Assembly: GCA_965153455.1 (NCBI GenBank)
Contig: OZ234493.1
Span: forward strand, 32,912,213 to 32,976,212
Direction of reading: 5' to 3'
From: Sphagnum compactum
Lineage: Eukaryota; Bryophyta; Sphagnopsida; Sphagnales
Length of the DNA stretch: 64,000 nucleotides
The notes under the pieces were generated by a model. That model was not told the origin of the DNA and did not search any database. It saw only the letters and a program-made list of their open reading frames with translations. Every line of letters starts with the position of its first letter. The first letter of the stretch is position 1. Of the stretch, positions 38,311 to 50,064 are shown in pieces. A program made the translations under genes and the position numbers.

Positions 38311-39959
38311 GGCAGTGATACATATAACTATAGTAAGACTATGTGGGATTTCAAGGCAAAGCATAAACTAGCATGGGACTTCATGGCACTTGTCAAAAGT
38401 CTTTGTGATTGGACATGGACTTTATGGAAAACTAGAGAATTAGATAAGACTAATGGTGATGAACTAAACACAAAATGGACTACACAAACTTCAAGGACTG
38501 TACTTGGCCATATATATTGACTATCATGAAGTTACAAAAACCTGTAGGAATTGTTTTTCATTTACAGTGCAATTGGAGTACATGAATGCGAATCCAAATG
38601 ACAATCCCAGAGATGTGCATGATCCTACACTCTTTTAGGACCATGAATTAAATTGAGAACACTTCCAAAGAAGATGAATTAAGTTCAACCATTGTAATAT
38701 GTAAACATTGAAGTATGGATTACTATACAAGCTAAAGAACATTACTCTAAATGACAAGATCAATGCAGATTCAAGCATGTGAATAGACAAGTATCTTGAA
38801 TTCAATTGTTTCTGTGAACTCACCTTGCAAGGCATTCAAAATGGGAGCTGTTGCTATCCAATCTCTTGTTGGCAACTTTTTTTCTTCAACACATGGTTTT
38901 TTGATACTTAATAGTGCCCACCACTCCAATTCATCTCTTCTTCACAACCCTTCAACAAGCATTTTGAAGAATTAGAGAAATGGGTAACTGCACACCAAAA
39001 GTGATAAGCATGTTTGTAAGATGTAATTTTGTCATCTTAAGAGAATTAAAATGAAGGTATTAAATAATGAAATTGACTTCAATTTTCTTTCATGGATAAG
39101 TAATGCATACATCTATATTTGGCAATGTTCATATAATGCATCTGATTAAATAATATACAATATAATTTTTTTGAAGGCTATAGAATCCAATTTGAAAAGG
39201 CATTAAAAAAAATGATTCCTTTTTTCCCCATTTGGTTGATGGGTGTGTTCATAGTAAAATGACCACCACCCGCCCACTTGGTTCCTTAAAAACAACTGCT
39301 TAATTTGGAATATTCTTAGAATATTCTCCAAAAAATCTTCAAAAAAATCATCAATTTTTTTTGAAATTTTATTTATACTATCATTTTAAGGTCTACATTC
39401 AAACTTTGCCCAATATGTCACTTAAAAAATTTTCAAGGCCATTAACATGTCTTTTTTGTAGTAAAAGGAGTGGTTACGAGTGCTTTAAAAGTGCTTTTGG
39501 GTGTTTTTCATTTATTAAATTAATTTTAAATTTATTCACACGTTCCCATGGCATAATTTGAATGTTATTATATAGATTAATCTAAAAATTTCAACAACAA
39601 TTTAAATTGCCACATAGAATATGAAATATTAAGCATTGATTACAACGTGAAATGGTCATTTTGTTGTGAATTCACCCTGATTTTTTATGTTCACTAGGCT
39701 TAGAATTTGTGGTCCCAAGTGTTGGCAAAATGCGTAGGAAATTTTCATGCAAGAAAACATGTTACGTTGTATATAAAAGCTTATATACTTATTTTATGCA
39801 TTTCTGGGTTTTTATCAAAATATTTATGCATAATTACATATGCATGTGAAAAATCACCACACCATGAAAATGATCATAATTTGAATTATCCAATGACTCT
39901 CACTTAATTTTGTTCCATTTAGATTTTATATTTGGAAAATAGCAAAAACAAAGTCCTTG
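38311..39959. other. Intergenic DNA, nothing recognisable
   Basis: The stretch is AT-rich with frames of at most 76 codons and no motif. Confidence 0.5.
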
Positions 39960-40185
39960 AGTCATGTGGTCAAAAAATGATACCCTGATTGTGAATATGC
40001 CCATGTGTATCCTATACGACATAAATGACTCTACTAATGTCCCTAATGATTAGTGGATAGTTTGTACCACATCATGTCCTTTATGACTTGTCCAATTTGA
40101 CATTGGAGCCTCTAGTCATATGTGTCCTTTATGACTGAAAACCGTGTCATAGAATAAGTCATATTTTTTCAATTTTTTTCTAGTG
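39960..40185. mobile_element. Probable right end of a CACTA-type element
   Basis: The sequence ends TTTTTTTCTAGTG at 40185 (reverse complement CACTAGAAAAAAA), followed by TTA. The preceding 220 bases hold several ATGACT and AGTCAT motifs in both orientations (near 39962, 40020, 40085, 40117, 40130 and 40158), like CACTA subterminal repeats. A left end was not found, so the element is truncated, very diverged, or the start given here is too far right. Confidence 0.45.
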
Positions 40186-40244
40186 TTAAGGACCCAAAAA
40201 ATTGTATGTTCCAATGTTTTTTGTTGGGTTCAAATTCATGACTT

Positions 40245-40430
40245 CAAGGTTCAAGCAAGAACTTGGTACCCGTCACCTTCAAGTCAAGAACTTAGTACCC
40301 ACCACCAACATAACTTGAAGGAAGCAGGAACTACGAGACCACCAACATAACTTGAAGGAAGCAGGAACTTACGAGACCACCAACATGACTTGAGGGAAGT
40401 AGGAACTTACTACCCACCACCAACTTATTT
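40245..40430. repeat. Tandem repeat, ~45-bp unit, about four copies
   Basis: The block ACTTGAAGGAAGCAGGAACT followed by ACGAGACCACCAACAT is repeated at about 40312, 40350 and 40388, with a more diverged copy before them. Two units are almost identical. Not coding. Confidence 0.8.
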
Positions 40431-43230
40431 CTTGCCATTTTCAGGATCTTCTATTATGTTTCTTTCATGTTTTGTAGAACATTAGTCAAACCTATGCAGA
40501 ACTGACTGCACTGTGTTGACACTTGGGTAATGCTAATTAGGGATATTTCGCATCTACCCATTTTGGATTTTTTCAATGACATTCACCAAAATCCAGAAAC
40601 ATAGTCGAGCCCTTAGCTGCATGCAATTAAGTATATGAATAGAGATTTGAAGTTAAAAAAAAGGAGCAAAATATGCAAGACAAAGTGAAAACAAAGAAAG
40701 AGGATAGATAAGAAGGAAGTTAAATCTGTTTTCCAGTGTAACCCAAAAATACAATACACTCAAACCACTGTTTTTGTGATATTACTCCACAAAGTTTGGG
40801 TTTACATGTACAACAACTCTCCAATGATTGTCAACACAAGAAACAACTAATGAATTAAATAAACAATCTTTCACATAGGAGGTCTGAAGGTTGAAGAAGA
40901 ACATCGTGTTCAATACAAAGTGACACACAAAAATTAAGCTTGAGTCATTCAATGTTATCAACATTACACTTTTGAACTTGCAATGGCAACACCACTACTC
41001 AGCCTCTGCACTGCAATCTCCTACTATGCTCATCATGGATTTGGATGAATTCTTCATAGTAGCATTTTTTTTGTGATAGGCATGGCATTGGATCGAACCC
41101 TCAGGATTTTCCGTATCTGAACCAAATCCTTTTTTTTAAAAACCAAAGTACTCAGCTTGAAGTCCTTTACAACTCTGCAAAATTGAAATGAAAATTCCGA
41201 AAAATTTCATGACTTTTGAGCACATTTGTGAGGGCCGATCCAACTTTTGTATTGAGACTGTTTTGGTCTAATGTCAATTAAGGGTTAAGTTAAGTTCTGG
41301 CTTTTTTCTTTATCTTTTGAGTGTCCTTTTAGTCCAGCTATCTATCCCCTCTCCACTACTGTAATCGTTTTCTCTGATTTTTCTGTAGTTTTAAGAGCGC
41401 TGTTCTCTTGTTTGTAACAGGTTGCAGTACATGTGATGATGATATTGTTAAAGGACAAATAAAACTTTGAAATATAAGGAAATTCTGGAAAGAGAAAAAA
41501 GCCAAGAGGACAGTCTATAGAGTGGCAAAAGTCTCACATCTTGAAAAAGAGCCTTTGAATTATTCTGCATGGTCCAATGGTTGTCAAATGACAAAGGAAA
41601 AAGAAAGTGAGTGCTTTAGATGCAATATTGTGGCCTCACACAAGACACATGAATCTGGGCCTGGTATGGTGTGGCTGCCAACAAAGTAGAAACAAAAGCT
41701 TCTAAGTTCTTCTTGATTCCTAGGGGTGGTTTATACTTAAGTCATTGGGCATTGGCCTACTGAAATCTAAAATCATTCCTTCTTCATAATGCCAAGGACT
41801 CTCTCACTTTCAATTACATTAGGGTGGTTTGCGGCCACAGCCCAAGCAGATGGCAGTGGATGAAGTTCTATATGGCTGAAGTGGATAATGTTGTCTTGGG
41901 TTCTTGGGAAGTTTTTCAGGCCTACCTCAAAGAGGTGGGCGTAATGGAATTAGCTGCAGCTCATGGCAACCCACAGTTGAGAGCCAATCAAGTTAGTAGG
42001 GTAACTCCCTCAGGGTGGGAAGGGGGGGGGTTGCCTGGCGTAAAGCACACTCAACAGATGACAACCTGCGAAATGCCCAATGATTCTGTGAAATGCCTGA
42101 GGGTTTTGCAAATACCTGACAATTTACTGAAACTCCCTCCCATGAGGCTGGAGGGAAATCACTCTTTTAAGACCGGCTCCCCCCAGTGTTAAAAAATCGG
42201 GCCAATGCTTCACATACTTTAAAAAGCATTTTTTTCCTGAAAGGCAAAGTTGAAAGGAAGGTGTGGTGGCTTTCCCCCCACAACATCACTATGAGGTTTC
42301 CTATGGTCTGTTGTTTGGTCCAGTTCAGGTTTACACTTGAAACAAAGGCTCATGGACATTGCCATGGTCTCATCCAGAGAGCAAGGTACCATGAGGTTGT
42401 GATAGGCCATGGCACAAGCACTCAAATGTCAACCACAACTTATATTGCTCTCCTTCTGGAAAGCAAAAGAATTTGTACTCCATTATCTGGCCATATCCTT
42501 TGAACTTAGATAATTCTACTTTGAATTATCTTGAACTTACTTAGAATTATCTGAACTTGAACACAAGAGGTCAAGATAATTCTAAGATAATCATCTAGAA
42601 ATCTTCAATTCTATCTTGAACTTAGAATTATCTTGAACTATGGCCTGATAATCTTGAACTTAAAATTATCTTCAACTTGAACTCAATCTTCAACTTAAGA
42701 TTATCCGGCCATATCCTTTGTGAACTCAATCTTCAACTTCTTGTATTCACAATTCACTCCAATTGTGATCTCCTTAGTTGTTTTCCACTCATGTGTGAAT
42801 ACTTCAAACCAAAGATCAGTACTTCTAAGTTGTCATTATCATTCACGACATGATAATCGTGTGTTGATATGAAAAGCCAAACCCATTGTCAAGCTAAACA
42901 ACAGTGCAATGTCAAACCTGTTGCCTGCTACATGAAAAAGCAATACCCACATATGGGGTTTGCCTTATATTCTCATTACTTAAGTGAAAGACAACAAGAA
43001 GTTTTTTTTGAAGATTTCATCCATGTCTTGATGACTAGAGATGTCTTTTGCAACTATGGATGCATGAAACTTGTCCAAGGAGATTAGGTGATTTTTAGTT
43101 GCAAATGACAATTATAAATTTGAATTTTTCTTCTTCGTTCCGAACATTTGAAGCAATTAACATCAGCTTTTGAGGTGATTTGAACTTGGCAGTCTTGAAT
43201 CCACATACTGTGCATAATATTTTATTTTAA
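40431..43230. other. Intergenic DNA with unassigned frames and an AT-rich repeat
   Basis: The frame at 41824-42192 (122 codons) has no recognised motif and starts with no upstream context I can interpret. From 42485 to 42730 copies of TTGAACTTAGAATTATCTTG-like blocks alternate in both orientations, bracketed by GGCCATATCCTTTG at about 42491 and 42709. Nothing else is supported. Confidence 0.45.
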
Positions 43231-43645
43231 GGGGGAAACAAACTGTTGTGGATTCAAAAATACTGTCGATCACACAATATAGGGAGTACATGTATCAAAC
43301 GGGGATAATGCACCAACCATGCCGATAAGATTTGCAACAAAGCTTTAGGTCACACCTTAGATGGATCAGCCTCCGTGCAACTTTTATCCAAATCCTTGGT
43401 GCATTATCCGCATTCGATACATGTACTCCCTATATTGTGTGATCCAAAGTATTTTTGAATCCACAATAGTTTGTTTCTCCAAGGATGGGGATAAAATTGC
43501 TGCAAGGCTTCAGGTCACACCTCATAGATACATCAGCCTTGGTGCAACTTTTATCCCCATCCTTGGCGCATTATCCCCATTTGATACACGTACTGCCTGT
43601 AACGTGTGAACGAAAGCATTTTTTGAATCCACACTTGTTTGTTTC
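43231..43645. mobile_element. MITE-like inverted repeat with an extra right-arm copy
   Basis: The left arm (about 43232-43316) contains AAACAAACTGTTGTGGATTC, ACACAATATAGGGAGTACAT and GGATAATGCACCAA. The right arm (about 43395-43480) is its near-perfect reverse complement. A third, more diverged copy of the right arm and its inner part follows at about 43500-43645. The paired arms of about 85 bp around a 78-bp core fit a small non-autonomous DNA element. The third copy suggests a tandem duplication or a neighbouring insertion. Target duplications were not resolved. Confidence 0.75.
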
Positions 43646-45120
43646 TTGACTTTATCTATATATATCTTGACTGTATTTATAGTCTCTTTTTTCAAATTTG
43701 TACAGCTGCTGTATTAAAAAGGTGTTGCATAATTTGATTGTCCAGAAAGACCCCACTCGATGATGTCTTCTTCTGATGTACTGGTAGAAGGACACCATCC
43801 ACACTTTCTGAGTGAATGTAATAGAAGAAGATGTTCCTTTTCTACCCATTTTCTCTTGTTTCAACTGCCAAATCACAGCACACAACAACTGTATACCTGT
43901 TAATGTGTTCCCCCTCCCTCCTTATGTAAATGGTAATGCAAAAGTTCAGTACTATATTTAGCTTGGGGAACCCATATTGTGCAATGTGAATTTTTTTTGT
44001 GAACACTCACACTAATTCTCATTATTCAGAATTAAGGGAACAGCCAAAAGCTGTGTTAGCTGGGTATTGAGAAAATGGCCATAACAAAGGTTATGACAAT
44101 TGTTAGTTGGTTACTGAGAAAACGGTTACAACAAGGTTCCAAGGCTATGCTTGTTCATAAGTAACCTGTTGGGTCTGAATTTCCTCAAGGGCTGGACATG
44201 AAAACCTCCACCCCAGGGATGATAGCTCACTACCTTAACCGAAGGTCAGTTTCATCATTAAATAATCCTCAAAATAGTGCAATGAAATTTTGTGAAAACA
44301 ATGAAGTCGTCATGTCAAAAATCATCATAATTATCATAGGCTATATTCGGAATAATTTCACTATTCATATCACAATATTATAGGTAATTATGGAAAAATA
44401 TATAATTTCAAAACTGAAAAAACGAATTCATTTTTTGAAAAAAAACTTATTATTCGTTTTGTTATTGTGGAAACTGACCCTGGGCTACAGTAGTATAGCC
44501 CTCTGGAACCCTGGAATCACAGAAGGTCCTGGTTTAAACCCAGTGATGTGCAGGTGAAAGTCCTGCTGGCCCTCTGCCAATGAGCCTGACTTGGGGTCAC
44601 CAACAGGATCAGTTTTACTGTTCTGCTTCCCCAAAAACCTCATGTCAGCTTGCACTTTTTCTTTGGCTACACTTTTTCAAGTTTAGCTCCACTTTCAGCT
44701 TCAGGTCAGGTATCAGTTGGTTATCTCACTGATAACTGGATAGGTACCATGAAGAGGGATACCCAAGATGATACCCACCTTTCAGGGTATCAATTTGGTG
44801 GGAACCAGTTCTTTTAGAACTGGGATATTATATATATTTATATGTACATACATAGGAGGTCATATTGATAACCCCGGATCTGGTTCTTAATTAAGTTTAG
44901 GGTAGCTGTTTATATTAAAGTTAGGAGACTAAGTGAGTTTAGGGCGGCACTGTTGAGGATTAAGCGGCGAATCATTAGGGTTTAGGATAGTGGTTTAGGT
45001 TTAGGGTTTATCATTCATATAAGGAGGCAACTTGATTAAGTGTTTTACTTTGTGCATTTGTTTTTTGCTTCGCGCATTTGTGTTCTTGCGCTTGTGATTT
45101 GTTTTGTTGTTGTTGTAAAA
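43646..45120. other. Intergenic DNA, no gene seen
   Basis: A GGTTTAAACCC block near 44530 resembles a tRNA B box, but no complete tRNA-like fold or SINE tail was found. Short TTAGGGTTTA motifs near 44975-45010 are too few to be telomeric. Confidence 0.45.
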
Positions 45121-45121
45121 A

Positions 45122-45775
45122 GGGAAGCTCCTCACCATATTGTTGCTTATGGGTGCTCCTCACCATGTTGTAGTTTACTTCTAAGTGTTCTTTGCCATGT
45201 TGTTTGCTTTTGGACAAACCTCATTGTGATGTTGCTTCTGGCATTCCTCATTGTGTTGTTGCTTGCTTTTGGACGCTCCTCACCGTGATGTTGCTTATGG
45301 GTGCTCCGCGTCATGTTGTTGGTTGCTTATGGGTGCTCCTTGTCATGTTGTTGCTTGTTTTGAGGTGTTGCTTGTTGTGATTTTTCTTCCAAGTGCTCTT
45401 TGCCATGTTGTTTCTTTTTTTTGGGTGTTCCTCGTTGTGCTTTTCTTTTGGGCGCTCCTCAACATGCTTTTTTTTTTGGGGTGTTCTTCACCATGTTGTT
45501 GCTTGCTTTTGGGCGTTCCTCGCCATGCTAGTGCTTGCTTTTGGGCACTCCTCACCATGCACTGCTTCTAGGCGTTCCTTGCCATTTTTTTTACTTGGCA
45601 TTCATCACCTTGCTATTGCTTGCTGTTAAGCATTCCTCATCGTGATGTTGGTTTTGGCCATTCCTTGATGTGTTGTTGTTTACTTCTAGGTGTTCTTTGC
45701 CATGTTATTACTTCTAGGCCTCCTCACCATGCTATTACTTTTGGGCCTCCTTATTGTATTGTAGCTGCTGCTTGC
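45122..45775. repeat. Minisatellite with 28/32-bp units, about 22 copies
   Basis: The unit is close to GCTCCTCACCATGTTGTTGC plus TTGCTTTTGGGC (32 bases), often missing four bases of the second part (28 bases). Copies vary by a few substitutions. The mixed 28/32 period makes the reading frame shift from unit to unit, so the Cys-rich open frames through it (for example 45251-45571) are best seen as by-products. It lies just before the hAT remnant. Confidence 0.9.
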
Positions 45776-46019
45776 ACGAGGTGGAGTTGTTGTTCAAGGT
45801 TTCAAGGTAGTCAAATTTCATTTCCAACTCAATTAGCTTTTTTTCTTCATTATTTGCTTTGTTTGTGTGATTTTTGTTTAGATGTTTTTCGTGGTTGTTG
45901 TGTTTTTGTAAGATAATTTTTTACCAACCAGTTGCACAAATTGTTTTTTAAATTGAAACTTAAAAAAAAATATGTATTTGTCTGGTTTCCTTTTCTCGAG
46001 TCTTTTAACACAACTTGAA

Positions 46020-49000
46020 TTATAGTGAAATGGAGCCAAATGTTGCTGATGTTGATATTCTTGTAAATGAGAGTAAATTTTTTAGTGAATAGAAAAGTGA
46101 GGAAAAAGTTGAAGAGTTAGTAACAATTCCAAGTTCTTATTAAAAAATGAAGATAGTATGGGAATAATCTTTAAGAAATTGTATGAACAAAGAATTAAAT
46201 GGAGACCCCATGGAAAGAATTTTCCAACTTGGGTTTTTTTGGTATTAATGATTAATCAAAAGTTGATATGTAAGTCCCACAAGTTATGCGTTATATGTTG
46301 TGTTATGAAAAACCAATAAGCCTTGTAATATTAGGGTAGAAAACTAAATTAAGGAAAAGGTTTGTTTCTTATTTCAAAAATAATGGGATAACTGCATTGA
46401 ATAAACACATAGATGGAGACCATTATTTAATTGAAAGAAAAATTGAGGAAAAAATAAACAACAATGCAAAAAGTCTTGTGGAATTAAAAACAACCTACAA
46501 AGAGGAGGTTTACAGTTAGTGCACATGTGAAATCTTTAAATTCTTTGGGGCCATAGATCCTTACAAAAAAAATAATGTACACCAAAAAGAATTTTTGGAG
46601 AATTTGGGTTTTTTTATTGTGAAAAACCATTATCCATTTAATTTGTTGAGAGCATGTGGTTGAAACAATTAATATTGTAGTTGTCTTTTCATGTGGTCTT
46701 TCTTTTAAAAAAAGCTTTTAGCCAAGATGTGTTATAGGACTTAGTGGAGAAAACTAGACAAACATATGGTTTACTAGTTTTAGGAAAATACATGTCTACA
46801 ACAAGTTTTGATTTATGGATGTCCAAAGCGACACATGACATTTTTGCATTAATTTTTTAAGACAAGATAGGTGCCTAAACATGTAACAATAGGGTTATTT
46901 GAGGCATTTGAAACTTCAAAACATGCATTGGTGAAAGAACTTAAAAAGCTTTTAGAATAATGTGATTCAAGACCAAAAATAAAATTGCCTACATTATAGA
47001 TGAAGGGGTTAATCTAAATGCAATGACAGATGCTTTGAAGTCAACTACCAACTATGAAGCATTAGCTGTGGTTGAAAGTTTCAAGGGCACATGTTTTGGA
47101 CATGCCTTTTCTAAAGCTTGCCAACATTCAACTTCTAATGAAAAAGTGTGCAAGGCCTTAGATATGTTTCCATAAATATGTTCAAATAGATTTGTAAAAA
47201 TGTATTACATGGCCTAAAAAATCAACGAAAGGCAAACAAGAATGGATGAAAGCTTGCATTACTATAGGCCTTAGACTTGGAAAATCAAATACATTAGTGA
47301 AAATAAGGTATAAAATTCAAGCCTTTTATTTTTTGTTTAAAAATATTAATTCTACATTTTTTTGAAGGGTGAAAGCAGACTATGGTGAACCCCTGTGGGC
47401 ACTTTTCCATCTGCTATTAAAGGTATATTTTGTATAATTCCACAAAAGGTATTCCATTTAATTTTGAGTTTAAATTTTGTTGTTTCGGTTTCAAAATTTT
47501 GATTCTCATAAAATCAATGTTATCTAATATTTTTTGAAAATAAAAAATAAATCTAATAATGTAAAGGAAAGGAACCGTGCATTGGTATATTTCTATATAG
47601 ATAGTATAACATAATTCATTTTGTCATTTCATACTGCCTTAGTATTCAATTTCATTAATAATATAAATAATGTTTTTTTAAAAATCTATAAATAAACCCA
47701 TCTCAAAACATTTGTCACATTCCATTTGCAAGTGATTGTTTGTGAAAATGTCAATTTATCACATACTTATGATCATAATTGTTTAAAAAACCCCATTTAT
47801 AACATGAAAATTATCAAACTTTTCAAATGGTTCACAAATTTGGTTTAAATTATGTGAAATGACATATAAAATAACTACGATAAATTTCATGAAAGTAAAA
47901 CTCAATTCAATCATTTTTGTAGTATATTTGCATTTTTGAGTACGCTGTGACATTAACTTTTTCATGCAAATATATTCAAAGCCACCATAATATAAAGAAA
48001 AAATGATTAATTTTTTTCTATTCATATTTTTGGGTTACGCTTTACCATAATATGATAAAAAATTGTGAATTTTTTTTGTAGTTTTGACATGGTTTAGGTT
48101 AAAAAATGACCACCCAAAAAACTAAAAATGTGATTACACATAGGGGGTCATTGTATTATGTTTTCATCTTGAATCTCAATTTTAGTTAGATGTCTAATTT
48201 TATAATTTTATTGTGTAGGTTTCCTAGCAAAGTTATCATGTTTCAAGAAACATTTCAATTTCATAAGGCTATTTTCTTATGTTATAGCATGTAGATTGGG
48301 CCTCAAATCATAGGCCATGTACCTCTTCCCCTTACATGGCATATAACACAAATCATTATAAATATTTTGTCACCAATTGAAACTCCTTGCGTTTTACACT
48401 AGTCCACAAATCATTAGTTGTTAAGTGTTACTTTCTAAATAGCCATATCCATGAGTTTTAGATTAAAGGAAGAAATGAATGATCTTCCTATGTTGGATGT
48501 TTTGTTTGGTGATGATTTTAGTCTACATATTGAGTTGGGAAACTTTGTAGAAAATATGAAGGAGGTTGTTGGGGTCATTGATTTTTCCTCTCCTTCTTGA
48601 CAATATATGATGAGAAAAAAACTCAATATGCTAGCCCTAATGTTAGATCCCAGATTAAAAGCTGTTTTAGGTTTTTTAATTTTTTTTATTGGTCGTGAGC
48701 TTGGGGTCACCATAGTTGAAGAGTATGATAGGAAATATTTCTTATGTTCTTAAAATCTTATCACCATTTGCATCCATTGTCTTCAGACTGAAAGTTCCTT
48801 TGTTAATAGATATGATAAAAACAATAATTTGGATATTTTGAGATGATGGAAAGCATCGGTGAACTTGCAAAGGAGCTTGTCAATAAAAAATTGATGACAT
48901 TTCAAAGATTTTAGATGAATGTAAAAGACATCAAGTGCCCTTTGGAGTGATGTAGAAAACATAAATCTAGGTTCCCAACTATTGGCTTTTTGGCTAAACA

Positions 49001-49262
49001 AATATTGGGGATTATAAGTTCCCAAATAAAATTGAGAGAATATTTTCTCTGCCAGTATACTTACCAATTTGAGAAGATGACATTTAGAACTAGAAACCTT
49101 TGAAAAGCTTATCTTTGTGAATAAAAATTGGCCAAATAATGTAAAGGTTGGTTGTAAAGCCCCTTCTAATTTGGTAGAATTGATAGACTCTGAAATAGAT
49201 TTAAAAGACGAGTTAAATGAATTTGAATGCTCACTTGAGCGAGACGAATTAAATGAGGATTA
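46020..49262 (+). pseudogene. Decayed hAT-type transposase
   Basis: Parts of one long protein can be read in order on the plus strand. They are IDPYKKNNVHQKEFLENLGF (about 46550), IIDEGVNLNAMTDALKST and FKGTCFGHAFSKACQHST (about 46993-47140), MLALMLDPRLKAV (about 48630-48665) and a C-terminal LETFEKLIFVNKNWPNN (about 49088-49140). The LALMLDPRLK block and the C-terminal part resemble the dimerisation end of hAT transposases. Many stops and frameshifts, several at CAG/CAA/CGA sites, show it is dead. AT-rich DNA between 47400 and 48200 appears inserted or too decayed to read. Terminal repeats were not identified. Confidence 0.7.
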
Positions 49263-49972
49263 ATTTCAAGTTTTTTTCCCTTTTAATGACCTTTGTTGGT
49301 TATGTTTTTGGCCATTAATTTCTGAAAATTTTCAAAACAATTTAATCTTAAAAGAATGGTAATGAAACTAATTTAAAATCAATGGTAACCATTATAATTT
49401 CAAAACTGTTTTAATATTAAATTAATGGTAAAGAATTGGCCAAATATAACTGACTAATATAAATGGAGAGATAACTGTTTGTGAGAGAATCGGATAGTAA
49501 GGGAAAAACACTGGGAAAGTCGAGTATTAAAATTGGAATAAAAAGAGAAAAGAACCGGCTTGGTTTTGGTTTTTAAAAAGAAAGAACCTAGAACCGGAAT
49601 GGGCAGTTATTAAAATAAATTGATAACCACCCAACGCTGTTTAATACCCTGTATGTTGGATGTACAAATTAAGATCAGTATTTCCCCTTCTCATGAATGG
49701 GTGTTACACAATAGAGAAATCCACAAAGTCACCCTGTCTTCACCCTGTCTTTGGGCCTCCTTTCACCCCTAACCCCTCTTTTAATGGTGTCCACAAAGTA
49801 AGGAGATTTTATTAAATCTAAGTATGAAATGCTAAAAGCTGAATCTCAGCATTTAATGCACAAGGGTCGAGAGGTATTATAGTAGCTAAGCAGTGAAAAT
49901 CTATGTAGCAGTTTTAATCGCCATCCATTATCGCACCCAGCAATGGAGGCGCTCATGAAAAGAAGAAAGACA

Positions 49973-50019
49973 GGGTGAAACTCAGGAAACCATCAAAAAT
50001 GGTTTCCTGAGTTTCACCC
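49973..50019. repeat. Perfect 21-bp hairpin with 5-base loop
   Basis: Positions 49973-49993 and 49999-50019 are exact reverse complements (GGGTGAAACTCAGGAAACCA plus T), with CAAAA between. Related AAAGACAGGGTG and CACCCTGTCTTT motifs lie at 49966 and 49735-49750, so this may be the core of a small inverted-repeat element. Any role in RNA folding is speculative. Confidence 0.9.
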
Positions 50020-50064
50020 CCCGTTGAATGCTAATGTACTTTTTTGCAGGTTTTTTTTTAATCT

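Noticed and set aside
44470-44560. tRNA-derived SINE with A and B boxes
   Set aside because: Only a GGTTTAAACCC block and a weak A-box-like stretch are visible. There is no tRNA fold, tail or target duplication.
44960-45012. Telomere-like TTTAGGG motifs
   Set aside because: Only four or five imperfect, spaced copies are present, far too few for telomeric DNA.
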